Assembly: GCA_041398785.1 (NCBI GenBank)
Contig: JAWKUA010000049.1
Location: forward strand, 1-17,512
Direction: 5' to 3'
Source of the DNA: Planctomycetaceae bacterium
GTDB taxonomy: Bacteria; Planctomycetota; Planctomycetia; Planctomycetales; Planctomycetaceae
Length of the DNA: 17,512 bases
The notes under the pieces were generated by a model that was not told the DNA's origin, searched no databases, and saw only the letters and a list, made by a program, of their open reading frames with translations. The position numbers and the translations under genes are program-made. Shown here piece by piece: positions 6,652 to 13,613 of the stretch. Position 1 is the first letter of the stretch, and every line of letters begins with the position of its first letter.

Positions 6652-6678
6652 CGCGGCCGATCAGGGAGACCGACCGCG
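6652..6678 (-). terminator. Putative terminator of the minus-strand gene cluster
   Basis: On the minus strand CGCGGTCG (6678-6671), an 11-base loop and CGGCCGCG (6659-6652) form an 8-bp stem with one G-U pair, followed by TCTTCTAATTC. It begins 17 bases after the stop of the gene at 6696. The T-tract is poor, so confidence is moderate. Confidence 0.4.
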
Positions 6679-6695
6679 TTTGCGCGCTGTGGCCG

Positions 6696-7163
6696 TCAGA
6701 ATTCTTCAGCCGGCAGCACGCAGGTGAATGAGCGGTCCGGCTCGGTCACGACTTTGAAGCGGTAGGCCTGCTGAGAGTCATACACAGACTGCAGCACTCC
6801 GCGGCCGGCGAGAGCCGTTTCATTGAGCTGAACGCGGCGGTGATCGGCATCGCCCCAGTCACCACGGACGTGACGCTGCAGAGCGGACTGAAGTTCCGCG
6901 TCGCCAACGACCGTGCGAACCGAATCAGCAACGAGCACGCGACCAGCAGTAAACAGCGGCGGCAACTGCGGCAGCGGAACGTTCAGCTTTCGGCCGAGAA
7001 CCTGTTCAAGGCACGCCCGGACAACGGTTCGACAGCAGCGTTCGGGCCAGCAGCCGTCGCGTTCCAGCGAACTGGCGAGTGCTTCCGCAAGTTCGCGGGC
7101 CGTGTCGTGATCGTGTGAGTCAAAGGCTTTGAGGAATTCGAAGTACGTGGTCACGGGGTCCAT
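6696..7163 (-). CDS. Conserved plasmid-type accessory protein of unknown function
   Basis: This encodes 155 residues from ATG 7163, preceded by AAAGGCGAG. The longer upstream reading lacks support. The N-terminal half is helical (TTYFEFLKAFDSHDHDTA, then ELAEALASSLERDGCWP). The C-terminal half contains LQRHVRGDWGDAD and ends VVTEPDRSFTCVLPAEEF. The pattern GDWGD, a short helical stretch, then a VITEADRSxTTVLLPEEY-like tail is one I recall from a widespread family of small plasmid and phage accessory proteins with no established activity. It is the last gene of the minus-strand cluster. A 13-bp hairpin (7186-7213) separates it from the preceding gene. Confidence 0.75.
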   Translation of the reverse strand: MDPVTTYFEFLKAFDSHDHDTARELAEALASSLERDGCWPERCCRTVVRACLEQVLGRKLNVPLPQLPPLFTAGRVLVADSVRTVVGDAELQSALQRHVRGDWGDADHRRVQLNETALAGRGVLQSVYDSQQAYRFKVVTEPDRSFTCVLPAEEF

Positions 7164-7185
7164 GAGACTCGCCTTTCGGAGGTGC

Positions 7186-7213
7186 CACCGACCGGGTTTC
7201 AACCCGGTCGGTG
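7186..7213. repeat. Perfect 13-bp hairpin between two minus-strand genes
   Basis: CACCGACCGGGTT (7186-7198) and its exact complement (7201-7213) are separated by two bases. It lies 16 bases after the stop of the gene at 7229 and 22 bases before the start at 7163. No T-tract follows, so it could be a weak terminator, a processing or stabilising hairpin, or a mobile palindromic element. Confidence 0.55.
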
Positions 7214-7228
7214 CGGGTTGAGGGAATG

Positions 7229-7495
7229 TCACTGGGCGGCCGCGGCGAGGCGTTCGCCGGGAGACTCGGGCTTGTGCTGGTAGATGAACGTGTGAGCCTG
7301 TTCGGCGACGCGTTGCAGCAGCGGCAGGTCGTTGCGTCCGAAGCTGGTGGTTTCGTTCCAGTGGCCTTCCTGCTGGTACAGGCGAACGAAGGTGATGTTG
7401 TGGCGTGTTCCGATGGTGGTTTCGTTCCGCCAGACGACGGCTTTGACGAGTCCCATGCGAAATTCGGCGACGGGCTTGTTGGGTTGAGAGGCCAT
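7229..7495 (-). CDS. Conserved accessory hypothetical protein
   Basis: The 88-residue product starts MASQPNKPVAEFRMGLVKAVVWRNE. AAGGAG lies 8-13 bases before ATG 7495. The N-terminal ~60 residues look like a beta-sheet (EFRMGLVKAVVWRNE, TIGTRHNITFVRLYQQ), followed by DLPLLQRVAEQAHTFIYQ as a helix. I recall this pattern (PVxxFRxGxVxAxxWxNE, later SFGxxDLPxLxxVAxxAxxxI) as a common small protein on plasmids and integrative elements. A nucleic-acid-binding role is possible given the compact beta-plus-helix layout, but no activity is established. It is preceded by a compound hairpin leader (7516-7560). Confidence 0.75.
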   Translation of the reverse strand: MASQPNKPVAEFRMGLVKAVVWRNETTIGTRHNITFVRLYQQEGHWNETTSFGRNDLPLLQRVAEQAHTFIYQHKPESPGERLAAAAQ

Positions 7496-8014
7496 TTGAG
7501 TGCTCCTTGAAAAAAGGGTTTGTCGTGCTCTTCACCGGCTGGTTGAGAGCATGAAAACCCGCTGCGGAGCACGTGCGGCGGCGTGAGTGAGCGAAGGCAG
7601 ACAGCAGGAGTCCTCGCCGCGGTCGAGTGACAGATCCTCTGGCACGACCCGGCCCTGCCTGCCGCAGTGATCGGAAGCCGCCGCGATTCAGGCCGGGAAA
7701 CTCAACCGACCGCCGGATTCGATGCTGGATCAGAAAGCAACCACCGTCTCGGAACGAACCCGCCGTAACCGCAACGTCATTGATCGCCAACGCAGCAGGG
7801 CGACACGAACGGAAGACATCCGGCAGGATTCAGCGACCTGCCGTCAAACGTCGCGGCAGGTTCCCACGTCGGCACGATGCCGCGGAATTCGCGTCAACCG
7901 CCATCACAGCCGACATCCATCAACTCGCACAACGCCGAGAAGCACCCGGTCAGCGGCGGACCGCCCCGGCAGGCGCAGGCCCCTCATGAGGCACAGCGCC
8001 CGCGGACGGAAACG
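7496..8014. other. Gap in the minus-strand cluster, with hairpin leader
   Basis: About 520 bases between the orphan methyltransferase and the gene at 7229-7495. Near its left end nested inverted repeats, GGGTTT/AAACCC (7516-7521, 7555-7560) and TGCTCT/AGAGCA (7526-7531, 7546-7551), could fold in the 5' leader of the gene at 7495. Overlapping plus-strand frames at 7627-8065 are arginine- and proline-rich with no family motif or ribosome site, and I do not call them. Confidence 0.45.
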
Positions 8015-8764
8015 TCAATGGCTGAAAAGCATACAGACGTCATGAAGGCCAGGGATAAACGATGAGCGGTACACTTTTCGCGAACTGCTGGCTCCGTGAC
8101 TGAACCGAATGATGTCCGTGCAGGTCTGCTTCAAGCCGGCTTCGAAGGCCAGCCGCTTGGTGTGATAGATCAGCGGCACGAACCCGGCGGCTCTGTCTGA
8201 ATAGTCGCCCATGAGGATCGCGAGCTGACCACCGGGCCTGAGCACCGACGCACAACTGCGGATGAACTGACCATAGCGTTCATTGAATTCGTCCAGCGTC
8301 TTCGTCTGCGACAGACACTGCGGCGAATTGGAATACACTTTCTGTCTCCAATACGGCGGATGAGTCCAAATGAACGCATAATCTCCGAGCCCTTCATACG
8401 ACCGTGGATCACACGCATCGAATCCGGACTTCAGATCGGTCGACTCGCAGGGAATGCCCAGTTCGTGACAGACATCGGTGCAGGTACCACTCCCCGTCAT
8501 CGGGTCGAACACGCTGCCAGGCTGGAAGTACAGCAGCAGATCGCGAATGAGATTGCCTCCGCAGTTTCCGGGATAGCTTCGGTCGCCGTATTCGCCGGCC
8601 TTGTGGTTGTGATACAGACTGGTCAGATGCGGCACCGGTGATGAATTCACAGGGGCCATCGGAAGCCGGGCGTACTGCGGTTCAGGTCGTGTTGCTCTGC
8701 GAGTGCCGATACGGCCGGCATAGGCCGGATTGATGTTTGGATTGAGTTCGAGAGTTTGATACAT
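8015..8764 (-). CDS. Orphan site-specific DNA methyltransferase
   Basis: This intact 249-residue SAM-dependent DNA methyltransferase carries the AdoMet-binding motif I FDPMTGSGT (86-94) and the catalytic motif THPPYW (134-139). The latter is a variant of the (D/N/S)PP(Y/W) loop that flips an adenine N6 or cytosine N4. The order motif I then catalytic loop without a large insertion resembles the gamma class. Later landmarks are LRPGGQLAILMGDYSD (175-190) and the closing RSSFIPGLHDVCML. AAGGAG in TAAGGAGACTCACG overlaps the stop of the upstream gene and supports ATG 8764. No restriction endonuclease is adjacent, so it looks like an orphan enzyme, possibly protecting the element from host restriction (inference). 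Target sequence and base cannot be read from the sequence. Confidence 0.88.
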   Translation of the reverse strand: MYQTLELNPNINPAYAGRIGTRRATRPEPQYARLPMAPVNSSPVPHLTSLYHNHKAGEYGDRSYPGNCGGNLIRDLLLYFQPGSVFDPMTGSGTCTDVCHELGIPCESTDLKSGFDACDPRSYEGLGDYAFIWTHPPYWRQKVYSNSPQCLSQTKTLDEFNERYGQFIRSCASVLRPGGQLAILMGDYSDRAAGFVPLIYHTKRLAFEAGLKQTCTDIIRFSHGASSSRKVYRSSFIPGLHDVCMLFSH

Positions 8765-8775
8765 CGTGAGTCTCC

Positions 8776-9057
8776 TTACAGTTGATGGGTTTGGGGATAG
8801 AGGACGTCCGCGACAGCGTCGATGACGTTCCAGTTGATTCCGACGCAGGCGTCGTGAGAGCGTCGGGTTTCCAGCAGGACATGCCATGCCTGGTTGTCCG
8901 TCAGATCGGGACGTAGCTGCTTCACGTCTTCAACACTCCAGATGACGGCGATGCGTCGCTGCTCCGTCAGGTGCATGAGCAGGTCCATCTGGGATGGTTT
9001 CCTGCGAAGTGTCGGCTTCTTGAAGTGCCTGATTCGGTCTCGTATTGTGTCGGTCAT
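8776..9057 (-). CDS. Small hypothetical protein preceding the methyltransferase
   Basis: The 93-residue product starts MTDTIRDRIRHFKKPTLRRKPSQ and has a basic N-terminus. The middle, QMDLLMHLTEQRRIAVIWSVEDVKQLRPDL, followed by NQAWHVLLETRR, looks like a small helical domain, possibly winged-helix-like. The ribosome site GAAAGGAA lies inside the last codons of the upstream gene (9060-9293), and its TGA is only two bases before this ATG, so the two are translationally coupled. Its own stop lies 11 bases from the methyltransferase start. A regulator or partner of the methyltransferase is conceivable; I do not recognise the family. Confidence 0.72.
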   Translation of the reverse strand: MTDTIRDRIRHFKKPTLRRKPSQMDLLMHLTEQRRIAVIWSVEDVKQLRPDLTDNQAWHVLLETRRSHDACVGINWNVIDAVADVLYPQTHQL

Positions 9058-9077
9058 ATTCAGATTCCTTTCTGTTG
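9053..9077 (-). promoter_or_regulatory. Repeated ribosome-binding leader, copy 1
   Basis: A 25-base segment spanning the ribosome site (GAAAGGAATCTGAAT) and the first codons of the gene at 9057 is identical to 9289-9313. In this copy the leader also encodes the last residues (QQKGI-stop) of the upstream gene. Confidence 0.6.
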
Positions 9078-9293
9078 AAGTTGACCACCTCGGCGGTAGC
9101 AGTCGTTCAGACTCGCCACGAGTCGTTCGGCTTCGTCTCGCGTTTCCGCTTCAGCATCCCAGAATGGCAGGGAAGCCACGACTTCGTCGGTCGGCAGAAA
9201 CACGATGTCGAAGGTGTCATCGCAGCCGTCCGTTCCGCGGCAGTAGCCAAACCAGAGCGACGATTGATTGGTTGTTGATGTTTCTTTCGTCAT
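9060..9293 (-). CDS. Small hypothetical protein
   Basis: This encodes 77 residues from ATG 9293, chosen because GAAAGGAATCTGAAT precedes it. The first ~10 residues are Thr/Ser-rich. The remainder has the acidic segment GTDGCDDTFDIVFLPTDE, then SLPFWDAEAETRDEAERLVASLNDCYRRGGQ. This reads as two beta-strands and a C-terminal helix, a size and shape common in small mobile-element proteins. A 10-bp GC hairpin (9319-9342) and the gene at 9349 lie upstream, and the gene at 8776 is coupled downstream. Function unknown. Confidence 0.68.
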   Translation of the reverse strand: MTKETSTTNQSSLWFGYCRGTDGCDDTFDIVFLPTDEVVASLPFWDAEAETRDEAERLVASLNDCYRRGGQLQQKGI

Positions 9294-9313
9294 ATTCAGA
9301 TTCCTTTCTGTTG
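9289..9313 (-). promoter_or_regulatory. Repeated ribosome-binding leader, copy 2
   Basis: This is the second exact 25-base copy of the leader at 9053-9077, here entirely untranslated apart from the first codons. A related TTCCTTTCT (plus-strand reading) also precedes the gene at 9564. Confidence 0.6.
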
Positions 9314-9318
9314 TGTTG

Positions 9319-9342
9319 CGGGCGGGCCGTGTGGCCCGCCCG
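9319..9342 (-). terminator. 10-bp GC hairpin between small genes
   Basis: CGGGCGGGCC (9319-9328), loop GTGT and the exact complement (9333-9342) form a strong hairpin, starting 6 bases after the stop of the gene at 9349. No T-tract follows. It could terminate or attenuate transcription into the gene at 9293. Confidence 0.5.
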
Positions 9343-9348
9343 GTTGGA

Positions 9349-9564
9349 TTACTGATCCTTCTTTTCGGTAACGACCCGCAGCGTGATGCGTCCGTCGAGG
9401 GGCACGCAGTCGAGCTGGATGTTGAATCCGTTGTTGTCGGCGTGAGCCCAGGCACTGCCGATCCGGGTCCAGAAGCTCTTGCCGTTGGCCGAGTCGCGAA
9501 CCTGATACGCGGAGTGGGACGGTTTGTTGCTGCCGCTGTTGCTGTTATTGGTTTGATTGGACAT
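9349..9564 (-). CDS. Small conserved accessory protein
   Basis: The 71-residue product has an Asn/Ser-rich disordered start (about residues 1-20). A compact core follows, SAYQVRDSANGKSFWTRIGSAWAHADNNGFNIQLDCVPLDGRITLR, with a lysine/aspartate tail. I recall this AYxVRDxxxGKSxWTRIGxAWxHxDGxGFxIxLxxxPxDGRIxLR pattern from short proteins of plasmids and integrative elements in many proteobacteria and planctomycetes, annotated only as hypothetical. GAAAGGAACTCAACA precedes ATG 9564, and a 7-bp hairpin lies further upstream (9591-9609). The longer frame to 9618 is not supported. Confidence 0.8.
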   Translation of the reverse strand: MSNQTNNSNSGSNKPSHSAYQVRDSANGKSFWTRIGSAWAHADNNGFNIQLDCVPLDGRITLRVVTEKKDQ

Positions 9565-10017
9565 TGTTGAGTTCCTTTCTCTTGAGTTGTGGCCGCAACC
9601 CCTGCGGCCTTTCGGCATGCGTCAGAAAGTCGCGAGTGCCGGAGCGGGCGTGAGACCGCGATCGGATCACGCTGAAAATTGGGGGCGACCTTCAGGGGGA
9701 ACCGATTTTCGGCTTGAACCGACCGGCAGCGGCTTTAGCAATGCCCGGAAGGAAGGCCGTTGGGGTGTGGATGCAATGATGGATCGAGACAGGAACGATG
9801 TCCGGGCGAACCGACGGCGGCAGAGATCAACGAGGAACCGTCCCGCGCCGCCGTGAGACCAGCGTTCCGATGCCTGCCAGCAACATTCGCAAGTGGATGA
9901 ACCCGGTCGCGCGACTGGTGCGACTCGCGCCGATCATCCATGCGTGAAACGTCCGGGAGACTGTTGTTGCAAGTCGTTACAGTACTCAGCACGCCAGGCA
10001 GTCGGCACCGGTAAGCA
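9565..10017. other. Intergenic gap after the helicase-methyltransferase
   Basis: About 450 bases. The hairpin GGCCGCA/TGCGGCC (9591-9597, 9603-9609) lies in the leader of the gene at 9564. I see no gene in the rest: the open frames at 9557-9856 (plus) and 9735-9992 (minus) have no family motifs. A promoter for the small-gene cluster may lie here, but I cannot place it. Confidence 0.45.
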
Positions 10018-10590
10018 TCAGAACAGTTTCAACTGAGCGGTCCGCGGCGGACCGGACGCGATGCGATCACGAAAAGCGGATGGCTGCGGCGGGATCTTTG
10101 CAACCGAAGCCTGGTCTGACGGAACGTGCTTCGACTTGACGTCCGACTCAGGGATGTCGGGCTGCGAATCGGAAGGCCGACTCGATTGCCGATCTCTGGG
10201 CGGTTCCGGTTTGCTGATGTGCTGTTTAAGCCGTGCGGCGATGGGTTGTTCGGCGGTGATTTCCGCAGTCGGTTCGCGAGACTTCCGTGACGCGGATTCG
10301 ATCGTGTGAGATGCCAGCAGGCGTTTGATCTGTTCGGCGAGTTCGCCTGTGGAAACGGGTGAGTCTGCGGTCGATTCGAAGGATTTGGTCAGAGCGGTGT
10401 TGAGCTGGTTTCGCAGGTTGGCAAGTTCGGTGAACGTGGCTTCGTGGTCGAAGGGTTGGCCGATGAAGTTGCGGTAGTCGCTGAGTTGTTCGCGGGAAAG
10501 CGTCAGGTCGCGCTGTGTCCTGTCGATCTGTTCGGCATAACCGTCGGCGAGACGGTCGAGGGCGTTCAGGATGGCTTCGCGGTCCGGCCG
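10018..10590 (-). CDS. Helicase-methyltransferase fragment: C-terminal tail
   Basis: Without an ATG of its own, this frame is open from above 10700 to TGA 10018-10020. It contains EAILNALDRLADGYAEQIDRTQ, then RDLTLSREQLSDYRNFIGQPFDHEA and FTELANLRNQLNTAL, a coiled-coil pair typical of the end of this helicase family. About 100 residues of Ser/Pro/Lys-rich disordered tail follow, ending AQLKLF. Just upstream, DVYLAGTTTRGTRLA, the expected preceding segment, is in the frame of an ORF at 10226-10639, so shifts lie near 10650 and 10590. The palindrome at 10038-10054 falls inside the last codons. Confidence 0.7.
   Translation of the reverse strand, partial: RPDREAILNALDRLADGYAEQIDRTQRDLTLSREQLSDYRNFIGQPFDHEATFTELANLRNQLNTALTKSFESTADSPVSTGELAEQIKRLLASHTIESASRKSREPTAEITAEQPIAARLKQHISKPEPPRDRQSSRPSDSQPDIPESDVKSKHVPSDQASVAKIPPQPSAFRDRIASGPPRTAQLKLF
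10038..10054. repeat. Second copy of the CGGTCCGC/GCGGACCG palindrome
   Basis: The sequence CGGTCCGCGGCGGACCG is identical to 3707-3723. Here it lies within the last codons of the helicase-methyltransferase, 18 bases before its stop. Flanking bases differ, so only the core is shared. Confidence 0.6.
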
Positions 10591-10676
10591 AACTTTTCGC
10601 CAGTCTTGTACCGCGGGTGGTGGTTCCGGCGAGGTACACGTCGAGGCGGAATAGGCATCGATCGTGACGCCGAATT

Positions 10677-11123
10677 TCAGGCCGCGACAGGTTCCGAGTT
10701 CGTGCTGCGCGACCCCGACACTGTTCCCGGCAAGGCCTTCAGGCGATCGCTCAGCACGGAAGCCAGGTCGTCCGGATGATACGTGCGGCCACCGATCCGG
10801 AGCGGGTCAGCGGCGTGACGTTCCAGCGTGTCGCGATCGGTTTGCAGGTTGTCGGCCAGCCTCAGGCGCGTGATTGTCTCCGGCAGTTCCTTCAGTTTGC
10901 GTTGAGCGAGAAACTGTTCGTCGGTGTGATTCTTTCTGAGCACCGTGATGCTGCAGTTCGGCATCGGCTTCGGCGTGTCAGCATGGCCGGGTTTCCCGAA
11001 GCGATCGCTTTGACTTCGGCGAACGACAGTTCCTGACCGCCGATGTCTTCGGCTCGGCGGACACCTGATTGGCCCGTCATGATCTGAGCAATGAACCGGG
11101 CCTTGGTTTCCAGAGCCTGCCAC
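10677..11123 (-). CDS. Helicase-methyltransferase fragment: post-helicase coiled region
   Basis: The authentic part is SITVLRKNHTDEQFLAQRKLKELPETITRLRLADNL through GGRTYHPDDLASVLSDRLKALP (about 10960-10715), helical and charged. The first ~55 residues and the final ~12 are out of frame: upstream the protein is in the 10892 frame (NPAMLT), with AEADAELQ in between, and downstream HELGTCRGLKFGVTIDAY continues in a third frame. Family members usually carry a LxxLKxxH/QxxExF helical segment here. Confidence 0.65.
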   Translation of the reverse strand: MAGSGNQGPVHCSDHDGPIRCPPSRRHRRSGTVVRRSQSDRFGKPGHADTPKPMPNCSITVLRKNHTDEQFLAQRKLKELPETITRLRLADNLQTDRDTLERHAADPLRIGGRTYHPDDLASVLSDRLKALPGTVSGSRSTNSEPVAA

Positions 11124-12058
11124 ATGAAGGCGTCGAACGAACCTTCCGTCACGTAGCGATGAATCGACACCTCGGCGTTGTCATTGCCCTGCCGCAGAAT
11201 CCGGCTCCTCGCGCTGTTCGACTTCGGCCGGTTTCCACGGAGCATCCAGATGATGCAGGGCCACCAGCCGCTTCTGCACATTGGTTCCGGTGCCCATTTT
11301 CTGAGTGCTGCCCAGCAGAACTCGCACGGAGCCGCCGCGGACTTTTTCGAACAATGCCTGTTTCTTCGCATCGGACGCTGCATCACCAATCGATGCGATC
11401 TGTTGCGGGGAATACCGCGGTCGGTGAGTTTCTCCGTCACGTCGTCATACACGGAATAGCCCCAGGCGTTCGGCTTCACACCCAGATCGCAGAACACCAT
11501 CTGTGTGCCGCGAAGGGCGGTTGTGCTGTTCCAGATGTCTGCAATCCGGCCGACCATCGTGCTGACTTTGGATTCCGGGTGATCGGTCGCTCGCGGGTCG
11601 AGCACCCGGCCGTCGAGGGCCAGCTTGCGGCCGTCGGTCGTGATCGCCAGAGCGTTGTCGTCCCGCGGATCGACCTTTTCGGAACGAATGCGTTCGTAGC
11701 GTTTCACGAGTGCCTGCTGCAGTTCGCCTGTTCGTCCGACATCGGACAGGCGACCACGTGAGGCTTGCCGCCTTCCAGTTCGGGCCGCGGCAGATCGAGC
11801 ATTTCGGCCGTCTGCACGTCGGCGAACGACCGGAACATCTGCTGCAGTTCCGGCAGATTGTGAACCGGGCAAACCGGCTGCGGGCCTTGAGCGTCGACCC
11901 GTCCGGCGAGATTTCCATCGTGTCCACGACTTCGCCGAACGTCGCGGCCCATGCATCGAAGTGGTCAATCCCGCGATCCGCCAGGCCTTTGGGATCGAGG
12001 AACTTCTGCAGCGTGAACATCTCGACCATTGTGTTAGAGATCGGTGTCCCTGTGGCAA
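10892..12058 (-). CDS. Helicase-methyltransferase fragment: helicase domain 2
   Basis: Only parts of this ORF are in the authentic frame. GELQQALVKRYERIRSEKVDP to TEKLTDRGIP (about 11735-11410) is one. The other is RILRQGNDNAEVSIHRYVTEGSFDAFMWQALE to SGNPAMLT (about 11210-10985). Between them, in a different frame, lies IASIGDAASDAKKQALF, then RVLLGSTQKMGTGTNVQKR and ALHHLDAPWKPAEVEQRE, the conserved motifs V and VI (GTGxNxQ, then DxPWxPxxxxQRxGRxxRQG). The arginine finger region QREGRILRQGN is therefore split by an indel. The first ~105 residues are not authentic. Confidence 0.75.
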   Translation of the reverse strand: MPQGHRSLTQWSRCSRCRSSSIPKAWRIAGLTTSMHGPRRSAKSWTRWKSRRTGRRSRPAAGLPGSQSAGTAADVPVVRRRADGRNARSAAARTGRRQASRGRLSDVGRTGELQQALVKRYERIRSEKVDPRDDNALAITTDGRKLALDGRVLDPRATDHPESKVSTMVGRIADIWNSTTALRGTQMVFCDLGVKPNAWGYSVYDDVTEKLTDRGIPRNRSHRLVMQRPMRRNRHCSKKSAAAPCEFCWAALRKWAPEPMCRSGWWPCIIWMLRGNRPKSNSARSRILRQGNDNAEVSIHRYVTEGSFDAFMWQALETKARFIAQIMTGQSGVRRAEDIGGQELSFAEVKAIASGNPAMLTRRSRCRTAASRCSERITPTNSFSLNAN

Positions 12059-13613
12059 ACGTCACGCCGTGGCCCGGATGCCGTTCATCCAGAAACCGGG
12101 CCTTCATATAGAGGTCAAATGCCCGCTGACTGCCTCCCGTCTGAATACCGGCGACGCGGTTCATCTTGGTCGGCAGTTCGAGATTCTTGAAATACTGGGC
12201 TTCGTCGATGAACAGGTGGTCCACGCCGAGTTCGTCAAACACCAGGCCGTCGTCCTTCTTGTCCTGAGCCAGCAGGTCGGTCAGCTTCTCTTCGCGAGCC
12301 GCCTTTTGCTTTTCGATTGACTTGATGATGTTGCGATGTCGGCCGTCGGTATCGGCAGCGGCGGTGTCGACCAGCAGAGCGTCGTAGTCGGCAATCTGTT
12401 CGCGGAGAAATCGTTCCCGATAATCCCGCGACATGCCAATGCGTTCGAATGAGCTGTGCGTCACAACGATGCCGTCCCATTCGCCGCTGGCGACCTTGGC
12501 GACCAGACGTTTCCGCCGATCGCGACTCACGTCTTCTTTGGAAGCCACCAGCAGTTTCGCGTTGGGATAGAGCTGCAGGAATTCCCGCGAAAACTGTTCC
12601 AGCATGTGATTGGGCACCACATACATCGGCTTGTGGGCCAGCCCGGTTTCCTTCAGTTTCATCCCGGCGGCGGCCATCGTGAACGTCTTGCCGGAACCCA
12701 CCACGTGAGCCAGCAGCGTGTTGCCGCTGCTCATCGTTCGCCAGACCGCATCCTGCTGATGCGGCCGCAGTTCAATGGCCTGATTCATGCCGGGAAACTG
12801 CAGGTGCGACCCGTCAAACAGTCGCGGACGCAGGCTGTTGTACGTGTCGTTGTAGATGCGAACCAGCCGTTCGGCGCGGTCAGGATCGTCGAACACCCAG
12901 GACCGAAACCTGTCTTTGATCTGCTTCTGCTTCTCGCGAGCCGCCAATGTTTCTTCCTGATTGAGCACGCGTTCTTCGCGGTCAAAGACGCGGATCGTGT
13001 CATACACGACGGGCGTTTTCATATTGAGGGCCAGTTCAAACAGCCGCAGGCCGTTCACGCGATCCGTGCCGAATTCCGACGTGGCCGCGACGGATTCCGT
13101 GGCCGAATAATCACCGTCCACGCTCCACACGGCTTCGCGCTGCAGATGATCGACGGTGATCGCATCAGCCGACACGCGAAACAGCTCGGATGCGAATGTC
13201 TGCAGATCGGACGTGGGAATCCAGGGTGCTCCGAGATTCGCGTCAATGTCACCCGGCAGGACATCCGGCGGCTGGACGTCGCGCAGCCGTTCGACATTGC
13301 GGGTATAGGCCTCTCCGGCCAGTTCGGCCGCGGCGAGTTTGTTCCGCACATTGCCGGAGAGATAGACGTCGGCGGTTTCCCATTCGCTCGTTTGCGGGTT
13401 CTGAAACACCAGGTCGCCGAGTTCGGAAATAATCTGTTCCTGAGAGCGGGCCATACAGTTCCGCGATGTACGGCAGGTCCACGCAGCCACGATGATCGAG
13501 TGAAACCAGCAAACCTTCTTCGGCACTGCTGACTTCCGTGATGGCGGGTTTCCGGCCGACAACGTCCTGCCTGAGAATCGCGGCTTTCTTCGCCGTGCCG
13601 GTGACCTCGTCAT
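11445..13613 (-). CDS. Helicase-methyltransferase fragment: SNF2-like helicase domain 1
   Basis: This is the longest uninterrupted part of the giant gene. The first ~53 residues and the stretch after ISPDGSTLKA (below about 11890) are out of the true frame. In between are the Q-motif-like ELRPHQQDAVWR (281-292), Walker A AHVVGSGKT (306-310 at its end, 12698-12684), YVVPNHMLEQF (motif Ia), VVTHSSFERI (Ib), LFIDEAQYFKN (DEAQ at 470-473, 12206-12195; Walker B) and FATGTPISNTMVEMF (motif III). This is the canonical superfamily 2 set, expected to drive ATP-dependent translocation on double-stranded DNA. A short continuation, PVCPVHNLPELQQMFRSFADVQT, lies in another frame at about 11735-11890. Confidence 0.85.
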   Translation of the reverse strand: MTRSPARRRKPRFSGRTLSAGNPPSRKSAVPKKVCWFHSIIVAAWTCRTSRNCMARSQEQIISELGDLVFQNPQTSEWETADVYLSGNVRNKLAAAELAGEAYTRNVERLRDVQPPDVLPGDIDANLGAPWIPTSDLQTFASELFRVSADAITVDHLQREAVWSVDGDYSATESVAATSEFGTDRVNGLRLFELALNMKTPVVYDTIRVFDREERVLNQEETLAAREKQKQIKDRFRSWVFDDPDRAERLVRIYNDTYNSLRPRLFDGSHLQFPGMNQAIELRPHQQDAVWRTMSSGNTLLAHVVGSGKTFTMAAAGMKLKETGLAHKPMYVVPNHMLEQFSREFLQLYPNAKLLVASKEDVSRDRRKRLVAKVASGEWDGIVVTHSSFERIGMSRDYRERFLREQIADYDALLVDTAAADTDGRHRNIIKSIEKQKAAREEKLTDLLAQDKKDDGLVFDELGVDHLFIDEAQYFKNLELPTKMNRVAGIQTGGSQRAFDLYMKARFLDERHPGHGVTFATGTPISNTMVEMFTLQKFLDPKGLADRGIDHFDAWAATFGEVVDTMEISPDGSTLKARSRFARFTICRNCSRCSGRSPTCRRPKCSICRGPNWKAASLTWSPVRCRTNRRTAAGTRETLRTHSFRKGRSAGRQRSGDHDRRPQAGPRRPGARPASDRSPGIQSQHDGRPDCRHLEQHNRPSRHTDGVLRSGCEAERLGLFRV

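Noticed and set aside
6167..6727. 186-residue plus-strand open frame in the gap after the HNH gene
   Set aside because: It is Arg/Ala/Ser-rich with no motif or ribosome site, and it overlaps the end and putative terminator of the minus-strand gene at 6696.
12456..13532. 358-residue plus-strand open frame opposite the helicase
   Set aside because: It is fully antisense to conserved helicase motifs including Walker A and has no family resemblance or ribosome site.
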